The notes below the pieces were generated by a model that made no database searches, was not told the DNA's origin, and was given only the letters and a program-made list of their open reading frames with translations. Of a stretch of DNA of 64,000 bases, positions 1-7,649 are shown piece by piece. A program made the position numbers and the translations under genes. Each line of letters opens with the position of its first letter. Position 1 is the stretch's first letter. Location of the stretch: contig NZ_JBHZRC010000001.1 in NCBI RefSeq assembly GCF_043641075.1, forward strand, positions 1,674,001-1,738,000, given 5' to 3'. Origin of the DNA: Bacillus_BD oryzisoli_A. GTDB lineage: Bacteria; Bacillota; Bacilli; Bacillales; Cytobacillaceae.

Positions 1-292
1 AAGCCCTTCCATCCCTTAAACGCCAAATAATTTGACTAAGGGGTGAAAAGGCTTTGGAAACCTACTCCACGGTACCACCCTTGTTTACGCAATAATAATA
101 TGCGTACACTTATGAACAGCTAGTGCTGCCCGCTTTAATAACGAGTGTCTTGCACCCGTCCCGCCCTACTGAAATTACTTTGTTCAGACAGGAACTCAGA
201 GGTGAGTTCATCTTATACCGAATTCACCGGCTCTCAGCTACCCCGGCTCTCTGAAGAATCCTATGTATAAAACTACTTATCCTCATCATCAT
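1..292 (-). promoter_or_regulatory. Leucine-type T-box riboswitch (leader of off-window operon, probably ilv-leu)
   Basis: Read on the minus strand, this leader has the T-box core GGGTGGTACC at 71-80, followed by a terminator hairpin whose arms lie at about 1-18 and 36-53. The antiterminator and terminator are therefore cut by the window edge. The specifier triplet can be read by aligning the three T-boxes of this window, which share NNN-ACCTCT: here CTC (204-206), in pheS TTC, in thrS ACC. CTC is a leucine codon. The regulated gene lies beyond position 1. In B. subtilis the neighbour of ysnB is the ilv-leu operon, which has a leucine CUC T-box, so ilvB is the likely target. That identity is inference from synteny. 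Confidence 0.9.
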
Positions 293-431
293 TTTAAAAT
301 ATATACTTATCTATATTTCTTATGAAACAATCGAAATGGATAGAACTTTCAAACAATTAAGAGTACAATTTTACTAAATAGAATTTGTTTTCAATCTTTT
401 AATAATATTTTGTAACTCTTTTGTTGAAATT

Positions 432-460
432 ATCTTACGCTGATTTTTCTTTTGAGTCAA
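432..460 (-). promoter_or_regulatory. SigA promoter for the leucine T-box leader
   Basis: The minus strand has a -35 TTGACT (455-460), a 17-base spacer and a -10 TAAGAT (432-437). Transcription would start near 425, giving a leader of about 425 nt before the window edge, a length typical of the ilv-leu leader. The surrounding 293-600 stretch is very AT-rich and holds no gene. AATTGTTTGAAAGTT (minus, 344-358) and AATTATTAAAAAATT (plus, 474-488) each match the CodY box with three mismatches, which is weak in DNA this AT-rich. Confidence 0.65.
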
Positions 461-506
461 GACCAATCATAAGAATTATTAAAAAATTATGTTAAAGTAA
501 TAATTT

Positions 507-520
507 TGTATCCGCTTACA
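507..520 (-). promoter_or_regulatory. Candidate cre site (CcpA) upstream of the T-box promoter
   Basis: TGTAAGCGGATACA on the minus strand differs from the cre consensus TGWAARCGYTWNCW at two positions. It lies roughly 82-95 bases upstream of the inferred start point. The B. subtilis ilv-leu operon is activated by CcpA from a cre at a similar distance, so placement and sequence agree. The functional claim is inference. Confidence 0.55.
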
Positions 521-601
521 ATGTTAATTTACGAATGTTTTAGGGAAAATTAAAAAAATTATATTTTTTTCATTTTTGTTTTTATTATATGATGAAAACA
601 T

Positions 602-630
602 AAAAAAAACTCATCTTCTTGTAAGATGAG
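602..630 (-). terminator. Terminator after tRNA-Arg
   Basis: Minus-strand hairpin with the 8-bp stem CTCATCTT/AAGATGAG and a 5-base loop, followed by eight U residues. It lies about 40 bases downstream of the tRNA-Arg 3' end. Confidence 0.85.
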
Positions 631-666
631 CTGATTGGTAGAATTTATGTAGGTCAAATGTGTATA

Positions 667-743
667 TGGCGTCCCAGGAGAGATTCGAACTCCCGACCGT
701 ACGCTTAGAAGGCGTATGCTCTATCCAGCTGAGCTACTGGGAC
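667..743 (-). tRNA. tRNA-Arg (anticodon TCT)
   Basis: Minus-strand cloverleaf starting GTCCCAGTAGCTCAG. The acceptor stem GTCCCAG/CTGGGAC and T-loop TTCGAAT are intact, and the anticodon stem TACGC/GCGTA frames loop CTTCTAA with anticodon TCT (decodes AGA). The discriminator is G at 670 and CCA is encoded at 667-669. A single tRNA between the ilv-leu leader and ysnB also matches the B. subtilis arrangement as I recall it. Confidence 0.97.
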
Positions 744-836
744 AATATTTCAAAGACATTTTTTATTATAGTAAGCGGGCAATCAAATGTCAATAGTAGG
801 TACGGAAAATTTCATGAAGAATATTTTCTCTATCGA

Positions 837-1352
837 TTAATTCGATAGAGAAAAAACCTGTCCCAACTCCGGTACTTCACCTCGATCTATATCATATACC
901 TTTAGTTCATATGAATGCTCCTGCAGCTCTACAGTCAGATATGTCCTTTCTCTTCTGCCTCGTGGAAGCCTGATACTACCTGGATTAATAAAAAGAGTCC
1001 CGTGGATCATTTCTGCTCCAAGGTAATGAGAATGACCAAAACAAGCTATATCTGCAGCCTCCTCTTTAGCACGATAAGACAACTTCAATAAATTGGATTT
1101 TACTGAATACCGGTGACCATGTGTAATCAATATCTTTCGATTACCAACCTCTTTTACGATATCCTCGGGAAACTCATCATAAAAATCACAGTTCCCCCTA
1201 ACTGTAACAAACCCTTGTATAGCTGGGTCATCTGGCGATAATTCTGAGTCTCCACAGTGAATGAAATAGTCCACCTCATTCTCGTGGATCTTCTTTAATT
1301 TCTCAAGTTCCGTTGTCATTCCGTGACTATCACTAACGATCAGTACTTTCAT
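837..1352 (-). CDS. ysnB: YfcE/MJ0936-type metallophosphoesterase YsnB
   Basis: A 171-residue cytoplasmic calcineurin-like phosphoesterase. The metal-binding motifs appear in order: D8-x-H10 (SDSHG), GDSE (D35), GNCD (N54), THGH (H78, H80) and GHSH near residue 107. Proteins of this family hydrolyse phosphodiesters in vitro with Mn2+; the physiological substrate is unknown. The start overlaps the rdgB stop by four bases (ATGA), so the two are translationally coupled as in B. subtilis. An inverted repeat (824-854) spans the stop codon but lacks a clear U tract, so it is only a weak terminator candidate. Confidence 0.9.
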   Translation of the reverse strand: MKVLIVSDSHGMTTELEKLKKIHENEVDYFIHCGDSELSPDDPAIQGFVTVRGNCDFYDEFPEDIVKEVGNRKILITHGHRYSVKSNLLKLSYRAKEEAADIACFGHSHYLGAEMIHGTLFINPGSIRLPRGRRERTYLTVELQEHSYELKVYDIDRGEVPELGQVFSLSN

Positions 1353-1960
1353 TGCCCGTTCTCCTTTGAAAACATATCCGTTAATTGACTTTCTAGCTTA
1401 CGTAATGCTTTTGCACGGTGGCTGATTTGATTTTTCTCCTCTGGCAAAAGCTCTGCCATCGATTTATTCATTTCCGTTACATAGAAGAGCGGGTCATAAC
1501 CAAAACCATTTGTTCCTCTTCTCTCAAATAGAATGGAGCCCTCACATGTTCCGTTTACTGTTATGGTATCCTTGCCCGGTACCGCGAATGCTAATGCGCA
1601 ATAGAATCTTGCTGTACGATCCTTTTCTTCCACAGCTCTCAGTTCATGTAATACTTTATCATTATTGGCCTCATCATTTTTTTCCTCGCCGGCATAGCGT
1701 GCCGAGTAAATACCTGGTCTGCCGTCAAGAGCATCCACAATTAATCCAGAATCATCTGCAATGACCATTTGACTGAATTGCTTACAAACGGTTTCAGCCT
1801 TTAAAATGGCATTTTCTTCAAACGTTTGTCCGGTTTCTTCAATATCCTCTATTTCTGGAAAATCAAGCAGTGTATTAACCTCTATACCATATGGCTGAAA
1901 CATTCGAATAAATTCCTTCGCTTTACCAGAATTTTTCGTAGCAATAATTACTTTCTTCAT
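1349..1960 (-). CDS. rdgB: XTP/dITP pyrophosphatase (non-canonical purine NTPase)
   Basis: A 203-residue Ham1/RdgB protein (YsnA in B. subtilis). It hydrolyses ITP, dITP and XTP to monophosphates, keeping deaminated purines out of nucleic acids. The N-terminal substrate-binding motif is TKNSGK (residues 8-13), the SGLIVDALDGRPG loop carries the active-site Asp, and FGYDPLF lies near residue 154. The start is preceded by GGGGG. In B. subtilis the gene above is rph (RNase PH). Here that place is taken by a 126-bp repeat only 24 bases upstream of the start, so any promoter must lie in or above that repeat. Confidence 0.96.
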   Translation of the reverse strand: MKKVIIATKNSGKAKEFIRMFQPYGIEVNTLLDFPEIEDIEETGQTFEENAILKAETVCKQFSQMVIADDSGLIVDALDGRPGIYSARYAGEEKNDEANNDKVLHELRAVEEKDRTARFYCALAFAVPGKDTITVNGTCEGSILFERRGTNGFGYDPLFYVTEMNKSMAELLPEEKNQISHRAKALRKLESQLTDMFSKENGQ

Positions 1961-1983
1961 GATTTACCCCCTTCGATTACCCA

Positions 1984-2109
1984 TGATTTCCGTACCAGGC
2001 ACTTCGCTTTCCGGCGGGCGACCGCCAAGCCTCCTCGACACTGCGTGTCTCCGGGGTCTCGACTGTCTCGCTTCTCCCGCAGGAGTCTTCGTGCCTGGAA
2101 CGAAAATCA
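1984..2109 (+). repeat. Family A repeat, copy 1 (126 bp, terminal inverted repeats)
   Basis: GC-rich element bounded by near-perfect inverted ends: TGATTTCCGTACCAGGCAC on the left and GTGCCTGGAACGAAAATCA on the right. The core contains GGGCGACCGCC, CTCCTCGACACTGCGTGTCT and CGCTTCTCCCGCAGGAGTC. Two more copies lie at 36577-36701 and 48929-49114 in the same orientation. It has no coding capacity. The base composition differs sharply from the AT-rich surroundings, and the structure resembles a small non-autonomous (MITE-like) element. It occupies the interval where rph is expected. Confidence 0.85.
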
Positions 2110-2222
2110 ACAAGCCAACAAAAATTCACATTGCTATTTAACAACATTTAAGAAAAAGGAATAAGAGTCGGCATTATGCCCACCCTTTTCCTCTATAATT
2201 ATATAGTATATCAAAAAATTCT

Positions 2223-3314
2223 TTAGAAGCTACCTGTATTAACATTTTCTGGACGTGTTACGGGTTCTGTCAGTTTTTTACCATCTTCACGCATCAGCTC
2301 TGCTTTTCCATTAACCGTTACCACTACACTTTCAATTCCCTTTTGTTCGGTCAGGGTAAGAACAAGGGAATCAAGTACATGTTGGGAAATCATTTTTTTA
2401 TCAAAGCTGCCAAAAATTGATTCATTGAAGTTGAGTGTTACTTTGCCATCCTCTACCTTCGGTTCGTCCAGTAATTCTACATCTGAATTAAATTCATTAA
2501 CTAAATTAGAAGCCACACTTGGACCCTTTACTAATTCATTAATGGCAGCATCAATGTTATTCTCCACTTTAGTACTGACTCGTTTCGTAACAGGTACAAA
2601 ATAATAGGAATCCGCTTCACCGCCAATGTAATAAACCGTTACAGGTTTCGTATTGGTAATGTCAGCTACCTGAGATGTATCGATATTAATTCCATCTTTT
2701 CTGGTTAACTCGTCCCCTATTGGAGTACCATTAACAGGCATCTCGTCAAGCGGATGACCATTCATTTGCAGTTTTACTTGTTCAATAGAATCAAATTGTG
2801 TTAATGTCCAAGTAATCGATTGGAGAATTTTCATTTCATCCTTTGCCTGATAATTTTTAAACTCACTAGAGAAGTCAACCGTAGCTACTTTATCTTTCAC
2901 ATTAACACTTATCTTTGTATCATCCGGAATAACCGCTTGAAACCCGTTTGGCAGCAATTCTGTTACTGGCCCATTTTTGACTAAGTATTCAAGTGCTTGG
3001 GTAGCGACAGATTCCTTTTTTGGGAGCTCAAATGTTTGTGGAACTACATAACCATTTTTATCTACTAAGTAAAGCTCTGTTTTTAAAGTTTCACTTGCCT
3101 CAGCTTCCTGTTTTTTGTCTACAGCTTTGTTTTCCGTTGTATTTGTTTCTTTCGTTTCTTTTGTTACTTCCGTCTTTTCATCTGTGTACGTCACATCTTT
3201 TGGCGGATCAATTTCCTCCTTCTCCTCAAACCCAAAGAGTCCGCAGCCAGAAAGCAGCAAAGTAGAAGCCACAACAGTTGTTACTAAAGTCTTTTTATAT
3301 TTAGATTTAGACAT
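2223..3314 (-). CDS. gerM: Spore germination lipoprotein GerM
   Basis: A 363-residue lipoprotein. The signal peptide has a basic start, a hydrophobic stretch and the lipobox LLSGC with lipidated Cys24. A charged Glu/Lys/Thr-rich linker (about 30-80) precedes two GerMN domains (about 90-215 and 220-350). In B. subtilis GerM is made in the mother cell and is needed for normal sporulation and germination. The gene stands alone between the rdgB block and racE. A short GGCATAATGCC hairpin downstream (about 2168-2190) may end the transcript. RBS GGAGGG precedes the ATG. Confidence 0.93.
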   Translation of the reverse strand: MSKSKYKKTLVTTVVASTLLLSGCGLFGFEEKEEIDPPKDVTYTDEKTEVTKETKETNTTENKAVDKKQEAEASETLKTELYLVDKNGYVVPQTFELPKKESVATQALEYLVKNGPVTELLPNGFQAVIPDDTKISVNVKDKVATVDFSSEFKNYQAKDEMKILQSITWTLTQFDSIEQVKLQMNGHPLDEMPVNGTPIGDELTRKDGINIDTSQVADITNTKPVTVYYIGGEADSYYFVPVTKRVSTKVENNIDAAINELVKGPSVASNLVNEFNSDVELLDEPKVEDGKVTLNFNESIFGSFDKKMISQHVLDSLVLTLTEQKGIESVVVTVNGKAELMREDGKKLTEPVTRPENVNTGSF

Positions 3315-3442
3315 TACAATCCCTCCAAAGACAGTTTGTACTACATGTATACGAGCTGTTTTTAAAAATAGACCGTCTTTTGAGAGAAAATATTCCTACT
3401 ATCCGTACATCCCTTAATTGCCCTTATTCTTGAGAAAAACGC

Positions 3443-3473
3443 AAAAAAAGAACCTCTATTTTTTTTGAGGTTC
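3443..3473 (-). terminator. Terminator overlapping the racE stop codon
   Basis: Minus-strand hairpin GAACCTC/GAGGTTC followed by TTTTTTT. The left arm lies inside the last racE codons and the loop contains the TAG stop. Confidence 0.85.
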
Positions 3474-4271
3474 CAGCTCTAATGCAGTATGAAATACATT
3501 TGTAATGGATTTGCCTAGCCAGTCCGAAGCTATTTTAGCAAAAATCGTTTTCGAACCAGTTGTATAAAAGGTATGGCAGGGCTCCGCTCCGTCCACATTC
3601 AATAAACCGCTGTGATGAAGGATTGTGCTTACTTCACTCGCTGTTTCTTCCCCTGAGCTAATCACACTAACCTTATTCCCCATCACATTTTGAATAATAT
3701 ACCCCAAAAGTGGATAATGCGTACAACCTAAAATAAGTGTATCAAGACCTTTATGTTTTAACGGCTGCAGTGTCTCAGCGACAATCTTCTTAGCGACAGC
3801 GCCATTATATTCCCCGCTCTCAACTAATGGAACAAACTTAGGGCACGCAAGAGAAGTCACTTTTGTATTCTTGTTTATCTGCCTAAGCGCTTTTTCATAA
3901 GCGGCACTCTTAATTGTTCCTTCTGTACCAATGACACCAATCCTATTGTTATTCGTAGCTTTAATAGCTGCCCTTGCACCCGGTTGAATCACTCCAAGCA
4001 CCGGAATGGGGACCTCTTTTCTTATTTCCTCTAACACAACCGCCGTTGCCGTATTACAGGCAATTACAAGCATTTTGATATCTTTATCCAGAAGAAATCT
4101 TGTCATCTGCCATGTAAAGGTTTTTACTTCTTCTGCTGGTCTTGGACCATATGGACAACGCGCTGTGTCACCTACGTAAATAATTTGTTCATTTGGCAGC
4201 TGACGCATAATTTCCTTCGCAACCGTCAGTCCGCCAACTCCTGAATCTATAACTCCTATCGGATGTCTCAA
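3456..4271 (-). CDS. racE: Glutamate racemase
   Basis: Interconverts L- and D-glutamate, supplying D-Glu for peptidoglycan and for poly-gamma-glutamate where made. The motif IGVIDSGVGG opens the protein and the two catalytic cysteines sit in ACNTAT and GCTHYP. I choose the TTG at 4271 (271 residues; GAGG eight bases upstream) because it matches the length and N-terminus of B. subtilis RacE. An in-frame ATG at 4301 would add ten residues and overlap ysmB. The spacing to ysmB is 16 bases, so the two form an operon. Confidence 0.93.
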   Translation of the reverse strand: MRHPIGVIDSGVGGLTVAKEIMRQLPNEQIIYVGDTARCPYGPRPAEEVKTFTWQMTRFLLDKDIKMLVIACNTATAVVLEEIRKEVPIPVLGVIQPGARAAIKATNNNRIGVIGTEGTIKSAAYEKALRQINKNTKVTSLACPKFVPLVESGEYNGAVAKKIVAETLQPLKHKGLDTLILGCTHYPLLGYIIQNVMGNKVSVISSGEETASEVSTILHHSGLLNVDGAEPCHTFYTTGSKTIFAKIASDWLGKSITNVFHTALELEPQKK

Positions 4272-4287
4272 ACTTACCGCCTCATTC

Positions 4288-4731
4288 TTATCGCATATCA
4301 TGGTGTAATCTCATTAGATTTTTTTGTATTTGGACTAAATCTTCATGTGAGTAATCTTTAAAAAGCTCGCGTAAATAGGCCTGCCGTTTTTTGATCACTT
4401 CGTCAATCAGCTTCTTCCCTTCCTGCAAGAGATGAATCTGGACAACTCGCCGATCATTCTCAGCTCGTACCCTTTTAACCAAATTATTTTTTTCCATCCT
4501 ATCAATTAAATCTGTTGTCGTGCTGAAGGCTAAGTACATTTTAGTCGACAGCTCACCAATCGTCATGTCCCCTTCATCAAACAACCACTGCAGGGCAATA
4601 AATTGGGGAAGTGTGATCGAATATTCATTTAACAGCTCTCGCCCTTTTTGTTTGATAATTCCAGAGATATAGCGGAGGTCTTTTTCAATATTTATGACAA
4701 CATCAATATATTCATTTTTTTCAAATTCCAT
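4288..4731 (-). CDS. ysmB: MarR-family transcriptional regulator YsmB
   Basis: A 147-residue winged-helix regulator. The helix-turn-helix covers about residues 50-75 (TIGELSTKMYLAFSTTTDLI), and the wing contains the family signature RAENDRRVVQIHL (about 89-101). Charged dimerisation helices lie at both ends. The ligand and targets cannot be read from sequence. It is the first gene of the ysmB-racE pair, as in B. subtilis. Its linkage to a cell-wall racemase is conserved but its role there is not known to me. Confidence 0.88.
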   Translation of the reverse strand: MEFEKNEYIDVVINIEKDLRYISGIIKQKGRELLNEYSITLPQFIALQWLFDEGDMTIGELSTKMYLAFSTTTDLIDRMEKNNLVKRVRAENDRRVVQIHLLQEGKKLIDEVIKKRQAYLRELFKDYSHEDLVQIQKNLMRLHHDMR

Positions 4732-4908
4732 CTTTTTTTAGACATCTCCTATATTCATTGAACATTCCTAATGGCTGTTCTTATTTTCTATCACTTTAAT
4801 TTAAAATTCAAGAACAATTACATAACAAACAGTAGCAAATATGTAAAATTTCATCCATATAGGGCCTCAGGGAGCTCCATAATAGGATATCAGCCCTATA
4901 CATGTATT

Positions 4909-4936
4909 AACCGGTATCCCCTAAAGGATACCGGTT
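4909..4936 (-). terminator. Hairpin downstream of gerE (weak terminator)
   Basis: Perfect 11-bp stem AACCGGTATCC/GGATACCGGTT just past the gerE stop. No proper U tract follows on the minus strand, so termination is only likely, not certain. Confidence 0.5.
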
Positions 4937-4941
4937 AAATT

Positions 4942-5166
4942 TCAAAGCTTTAGCTCTCCCATACGAAGGAGCTCTATTACAGCTTGGGAACGCCCCTTTA
5001 CACCTAATTTTTGCATGGCATTCGAGATGTGGTTCCGAACTGTTTTCTCGCTTATAAATAATTCTCCCGCGATTTCTTTTGTTGTTTTATCTTGTACTAA
5101 CAGTTCGAATACTTCTCTTTCTCGTTTGGTGAGTAATGGCTTGTGTGTATATTCATTCTCCTTCAA
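4942..5166 (-). CDS. gerE: Sporulation regulator GerE (LuxR-type HTH)
   Basis: A 74-residue protein that is almost entirely a LuxR/GerE DNA-binding domain: LTKREREVFELL, then the helix-turn-helix TTKEIAGELFISEKTVRNHI (about 29-48) and QKLGVKGR. In B. subtilis GerE is the last mother-cell regulator, acting after SigK to switch coat genes on or off. The size and position below ysmB-racE match. RBS AAGGAGGG precedes the ATG, and a SigK-type promoter lies upstream at 5231-5258. Confidence 0.96.
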   Translation of the reverse strand: MKENEYTHKPLLTKREREVFELLVQDKTTKEIAGELFISEKTVRNHISNAMQKLGVKGRSQAVIELLRMGELKL

Positions 5167-5230
5167 GTATTGTAACCCTCCTTGCCTTCGCCAGCTTTGA
5201 ACTGCGGGATGGGTATATATTTAGTCACCA

Positions 5231-5258
5231 TATCATATGTCAGTGAAAGTGCTGGAGT
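5231..5258 (-). promoter_or_regulatory. SigK-type promoter for gerE
   Basis: The minus strand reads AC, 17 bases, CATATGATA, which fits the SigK pattern AC-N17-CATANNNTA. The gap between gerE and the divergent recQ (5167-5426) holds nothing else besides the recQ promoter. SigK control of gerE is established in B. subtilis. Confidence 0.65.
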
Positions 5259-5365
5259 GACAACATTTCTTGAATCGCCAACTTTAATTTAAATGGATGT
5301 GCATATTTGTTTTAAACATAATATATGTGAATGTGAGAAGAAAGATTATTTAAATACTTCTTTCC

Positions 5366-5394
5366 TTATCATGCATCCTTATCAATGGTAAAAT
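5366..5394 (+). promoter_or_regulatory. Possible SigA promoter for recQ
   Basis: TTATCA (5366-5371), a 17-base spacer and TAAAAT (5389-5394) lie 33 bases before the recQ ATG. The -35 is only a partial match. Confidence 0.4.
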
Positions 5395-5426
5395 AGATAT
5401 TATTCTAATAAATAAGGTGATATGAA

Positions 5427-7553
5427 ATGTTATTAAAGGCTAACGAATTATTGCATGAATACTTTGGTTATTCATCTTTTCGAAACGGTCAGAAAGAAAT
5501 TATTGAAAATATCTTCCAACGAAAGAATACGCTAGGTATTCTACCGACAGGTGGTGGAAAATCGCTTTGTTTTCAAATTCCTGCATTACTTTTCCCCGGA
5601 ACAACCATTGTCATTTCCCCGCTTATTTCACTCATGAAGGATCAGGTGGATTCTCTCTCCAGTGCAGAAATTCCAGCAACGTTTGTCAATAGCTCTCTTA
5701 CTTCCAAGGAATACACCGAACGGATCTCTCTTATTCGCCAAGGAGCTTACAAGCTTGTGTATGTAGCACCTGAACGTTTTGAATCTGCCCAATTTATTGA
5801 ATTGCTTAATTCAATTGAGATCCCCTTGATAGCATTCGATGAAGCGCATTGTATCTCACAATGGGGTCATGATTTCAGACCAAGCTATCGTTCCATTATT
5901 TCGTCCTTGAGTAAATTAAAACATAATCCAGTTGTCGTAGCACTAACTGCAACAGCAACGGAAAATGTCGCCGATGACATTCGAACGTTATTGAATATTC
6001 ATTCGTCTGATACGTTTAAGACTGGATTTGCCCGAGAAAACCTGGCTTTTCACATTGTGAAAGGAACAAATAAACGGGACTATCTTATTTCTTATTTAAA
6101 GCAGCATCAAAATCAATCTGGCATTATTTATACATCTAGCAGAAAAGAAAGTGACCAGCTCTATCAATATTTATCCCAGCATAGTTTTTCAGTTACAAAA
6201 TATCATGCAGGTCTTAGTGAACAAGAGAGAAAAATAGCACAGGATCAATTTGTATATGATGAAAAGGACATCATGATTGCAACCAACGCCTTCGGTATGG
6301 GCATTGATAAGTCTAACGTACGTTTTGTTATACATTATAATTTACCAAAAAATATTGAAGCCTATTATCAGGAAGCAGGCCGTGCTGGTAGAGATGGTGA
6401 AGAGAGTGAATGCTATCTTTTATTCTCGCCGCAGGACATCCAACTACAGAAGTTCTTAATTGAAGAGACCAATCTGGATTTTGAAAAACGCGAGCAGGAA
6501 TATCACAAGCTAAATCAAATGGTTATGTTCTGCCATACGGAGGAATGTCTGCAATCCTATATTATTAACTATTTTGATCCAAATAGCTCTACCAGCAGCT
6601 GTGGAAAATGTTCAAGCTGTATTGACCATCGTGAAAAGGTTGATATAACTCGTGAAGCACAAATGATTTTTTCCTGCTGTAAACGCATGGGAGAACGCTT
6701 CGGTGTTACATTAATCGCTCAAGTATTGAAGGGCTCAAGCCAAAAACGCATAAAAGAACTACGATTTCATGAGCTTTCAACCTATGGTCTATTACGAGTA
6801 CAAACAGAAAAGGACATCGTCAATACTATTAATTATTTACTCGCTGAAGGGTATCTACTTTTAACAGATGGAAAATATCCAGTCGTAAAAGTAACGCAAA
6901 AGTCCATTCCTGTCCTAAAAGGTCAGGAAATCGTGATGATGCGAAAAGCACCCGTCGTTACCAGCAATGAGGCACAAAACGAAAATAGAGACTTATTTGA
7001 AATACTTCGTGCTCTTCGTAAAAAACTTGCTGACCAGGAGCGTATCCCTCCATTTGTTGTGTTTGCAGACAGTACCTTAAGAGAAATGAGCACGTACTAT
7101 CCAACAAACGAAGATGCAATGCTGCAAATAAAAGGGGTTGGACAAACTAAGTTTACTAAATACGGGCAAGCATTTATGGAAAAAATAAGTGAATATGTGG
7201 AAGAGAACCATATTGCCAAGACAGATGTTCCATCAAAGACAGAGCAGGAGGAACAGCTAGAGCAGCCAAGCCATCTCCTCTCCTACCAGCTCTATATTCA
7301 AGGAAAAGCAATTAAAGACATTGCAAAGGAGCGGAATTTAACGAACATAACGGTGCAAAAGCACATTATTCGCAGTATTCAAGAAGGCAATGAAATCAAT
7401 TGGCAGCAGCTGTTTGATTCTGATACAGAAAAACGGGTACTAGAAGCCGTGAAAAAGTCAGGCGGAGAGAAATTAAAACCCATTTGGGAGGAATTGAATG
7501 GAGAAATTGATTACTTTGTCATCCAAGCTGTTCTGTGTAAAAGTCAGCTATAA
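5427..7553 (+). CDS. recQ: RecQ-family ATP-dependent DNA helicase
   Basis: A 708-residue 3'-5' superfamily 2 helicase. Visible in order: Walker A TGGGKS (41-46), DEAH box in AFDEAHCISQWGHDFRP, motif VI QEAGRAGRDG, zinc-binding cysteines in the RecQ-Ct region (around 364-400), a winged-helix RQC domain, an HRDC domain (about 508-592) and a C-terminal helix-turn-helix segment (IKDIAKERNLTNITVQKHII). B. subtilis has RecQ and the shorter RecS; this is the longer multi-domain form. It sits alone on the plus strand between gerE and sdh, a place where B. subtilis has ysmA. RBS AAGGTGA. Confidence 0.92.
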   Translation: MLLKANELLHEYFGYSSFRNGQKEIIENIFQRKNTLGILPTGGGKSLCFQIPALLFPGTTIVISPLISLMKDQVDSLSSAEIPATFVNSSLTSKEYTERISLIRQGAYKLVYVAPERFESAQFIELLNSIEIPLIAFDEAHCISQWGHDFRPSYRSIISSLSKLKHNPVVVALTATATENVADDIRTLLNIHSSDTFKTGFARENLAFHIVKGTNKRDYLISYLKQHQNQSGIIYTSSRKESDQLYQYLSQHSFSVTKYHAGLSEQERKIAQDQFVYDEKDIMIATNAFGMGIDKSNVRFVIHYNLPKNIEAYYQEAGRAGRDGEESECYLLFSPQDIQLQKFLIEETNLDFEKREQEYHKLNQMVMFCHTEECLQSYIINYFDPNSSTSSCGKCSSCIDHREKVDITREAQMIFSCCKRMGERFGVTLIAQVLKGSSQKRIKELRFHELSTYGLLRVQTEKDIVNTINYLLAEGYLLLTDGKYPVVKVTQKSIPVLKGQEIVMMRKAPVVTSNEAQNENRDLFEILRALRKKLADQERIPPFVVFADSTLREMSTYYPTNEDAMLQIKGVGQTKFTKYGQAFMEKISEYVEENHIAKTDVPSKTEQEEQLEQPSHLLSYQLYIQGKAIKDIAKERNLTNITVQKHIIRSIQEGNEINWQQLFDSDTEKRVLEAVKKSGGEKLKPIWEELNGEIDYFVIQAVLCKSQL

Positions 7554-7588
7554 AAGATAAAGCCCACGTTTTGTGGGCTTTATCTTTT
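7552..7588 (+). terminator. Terminator of recQ
   Basis: Perfect 16-bp stem AAAAGATAAAGCCCAC/GTGGGCTTTATCTTTT beginning at the recQ stop codon, with a U-rich 3' arm. Confidence 0.85.
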
Positions 7589-7604
7589 ATCGTGAATCTC
7601 AGTC

Positions 7605-7638
7605 AAAAAAGAGGATGTCCTAACGACATCCTCTTTTA
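7605..7638 (-). terminator. Terminator of the sdhCAB operon
   Basis: Stem GAGGATGTC/GACATCCTC flanked by A and T runs, 12 bases past the sdhB stop. It can also act on plus-strand readthrough from recQ. Confidence 0.88.
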
Positions 7639-7649
7639 TTGAAAAACGA

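Noticed and set aside
344..358. CodY box upstream of the leucine T-box
   Set aside because: Three mismatches in DNA this AT-rich are not significant, so it is mentioned only as a weak match.
660..848. 62-codon frame across the tRNA
   Set aside because: It covers tRNA-Arg on the opposite strand and has no RBS.
824..854. Inverted repeat at the ysnB stop as a terminator
   Set aside because: Good stem but no U tract on the minus strand; not called as a terminator.
1826..2164. 112-codon frame across family A copy 1
   Set aside because: Half is antisense to rdgB and half is repeat; the translation is not conserved between repeat copies.
4272..4301. ATG start of racE at 4301
   Set aside because: Overlaps ysmB, lacks a good RBS and would add ten residues not seen in B. 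subtilis RacE; the TTG at 4271 fits better.
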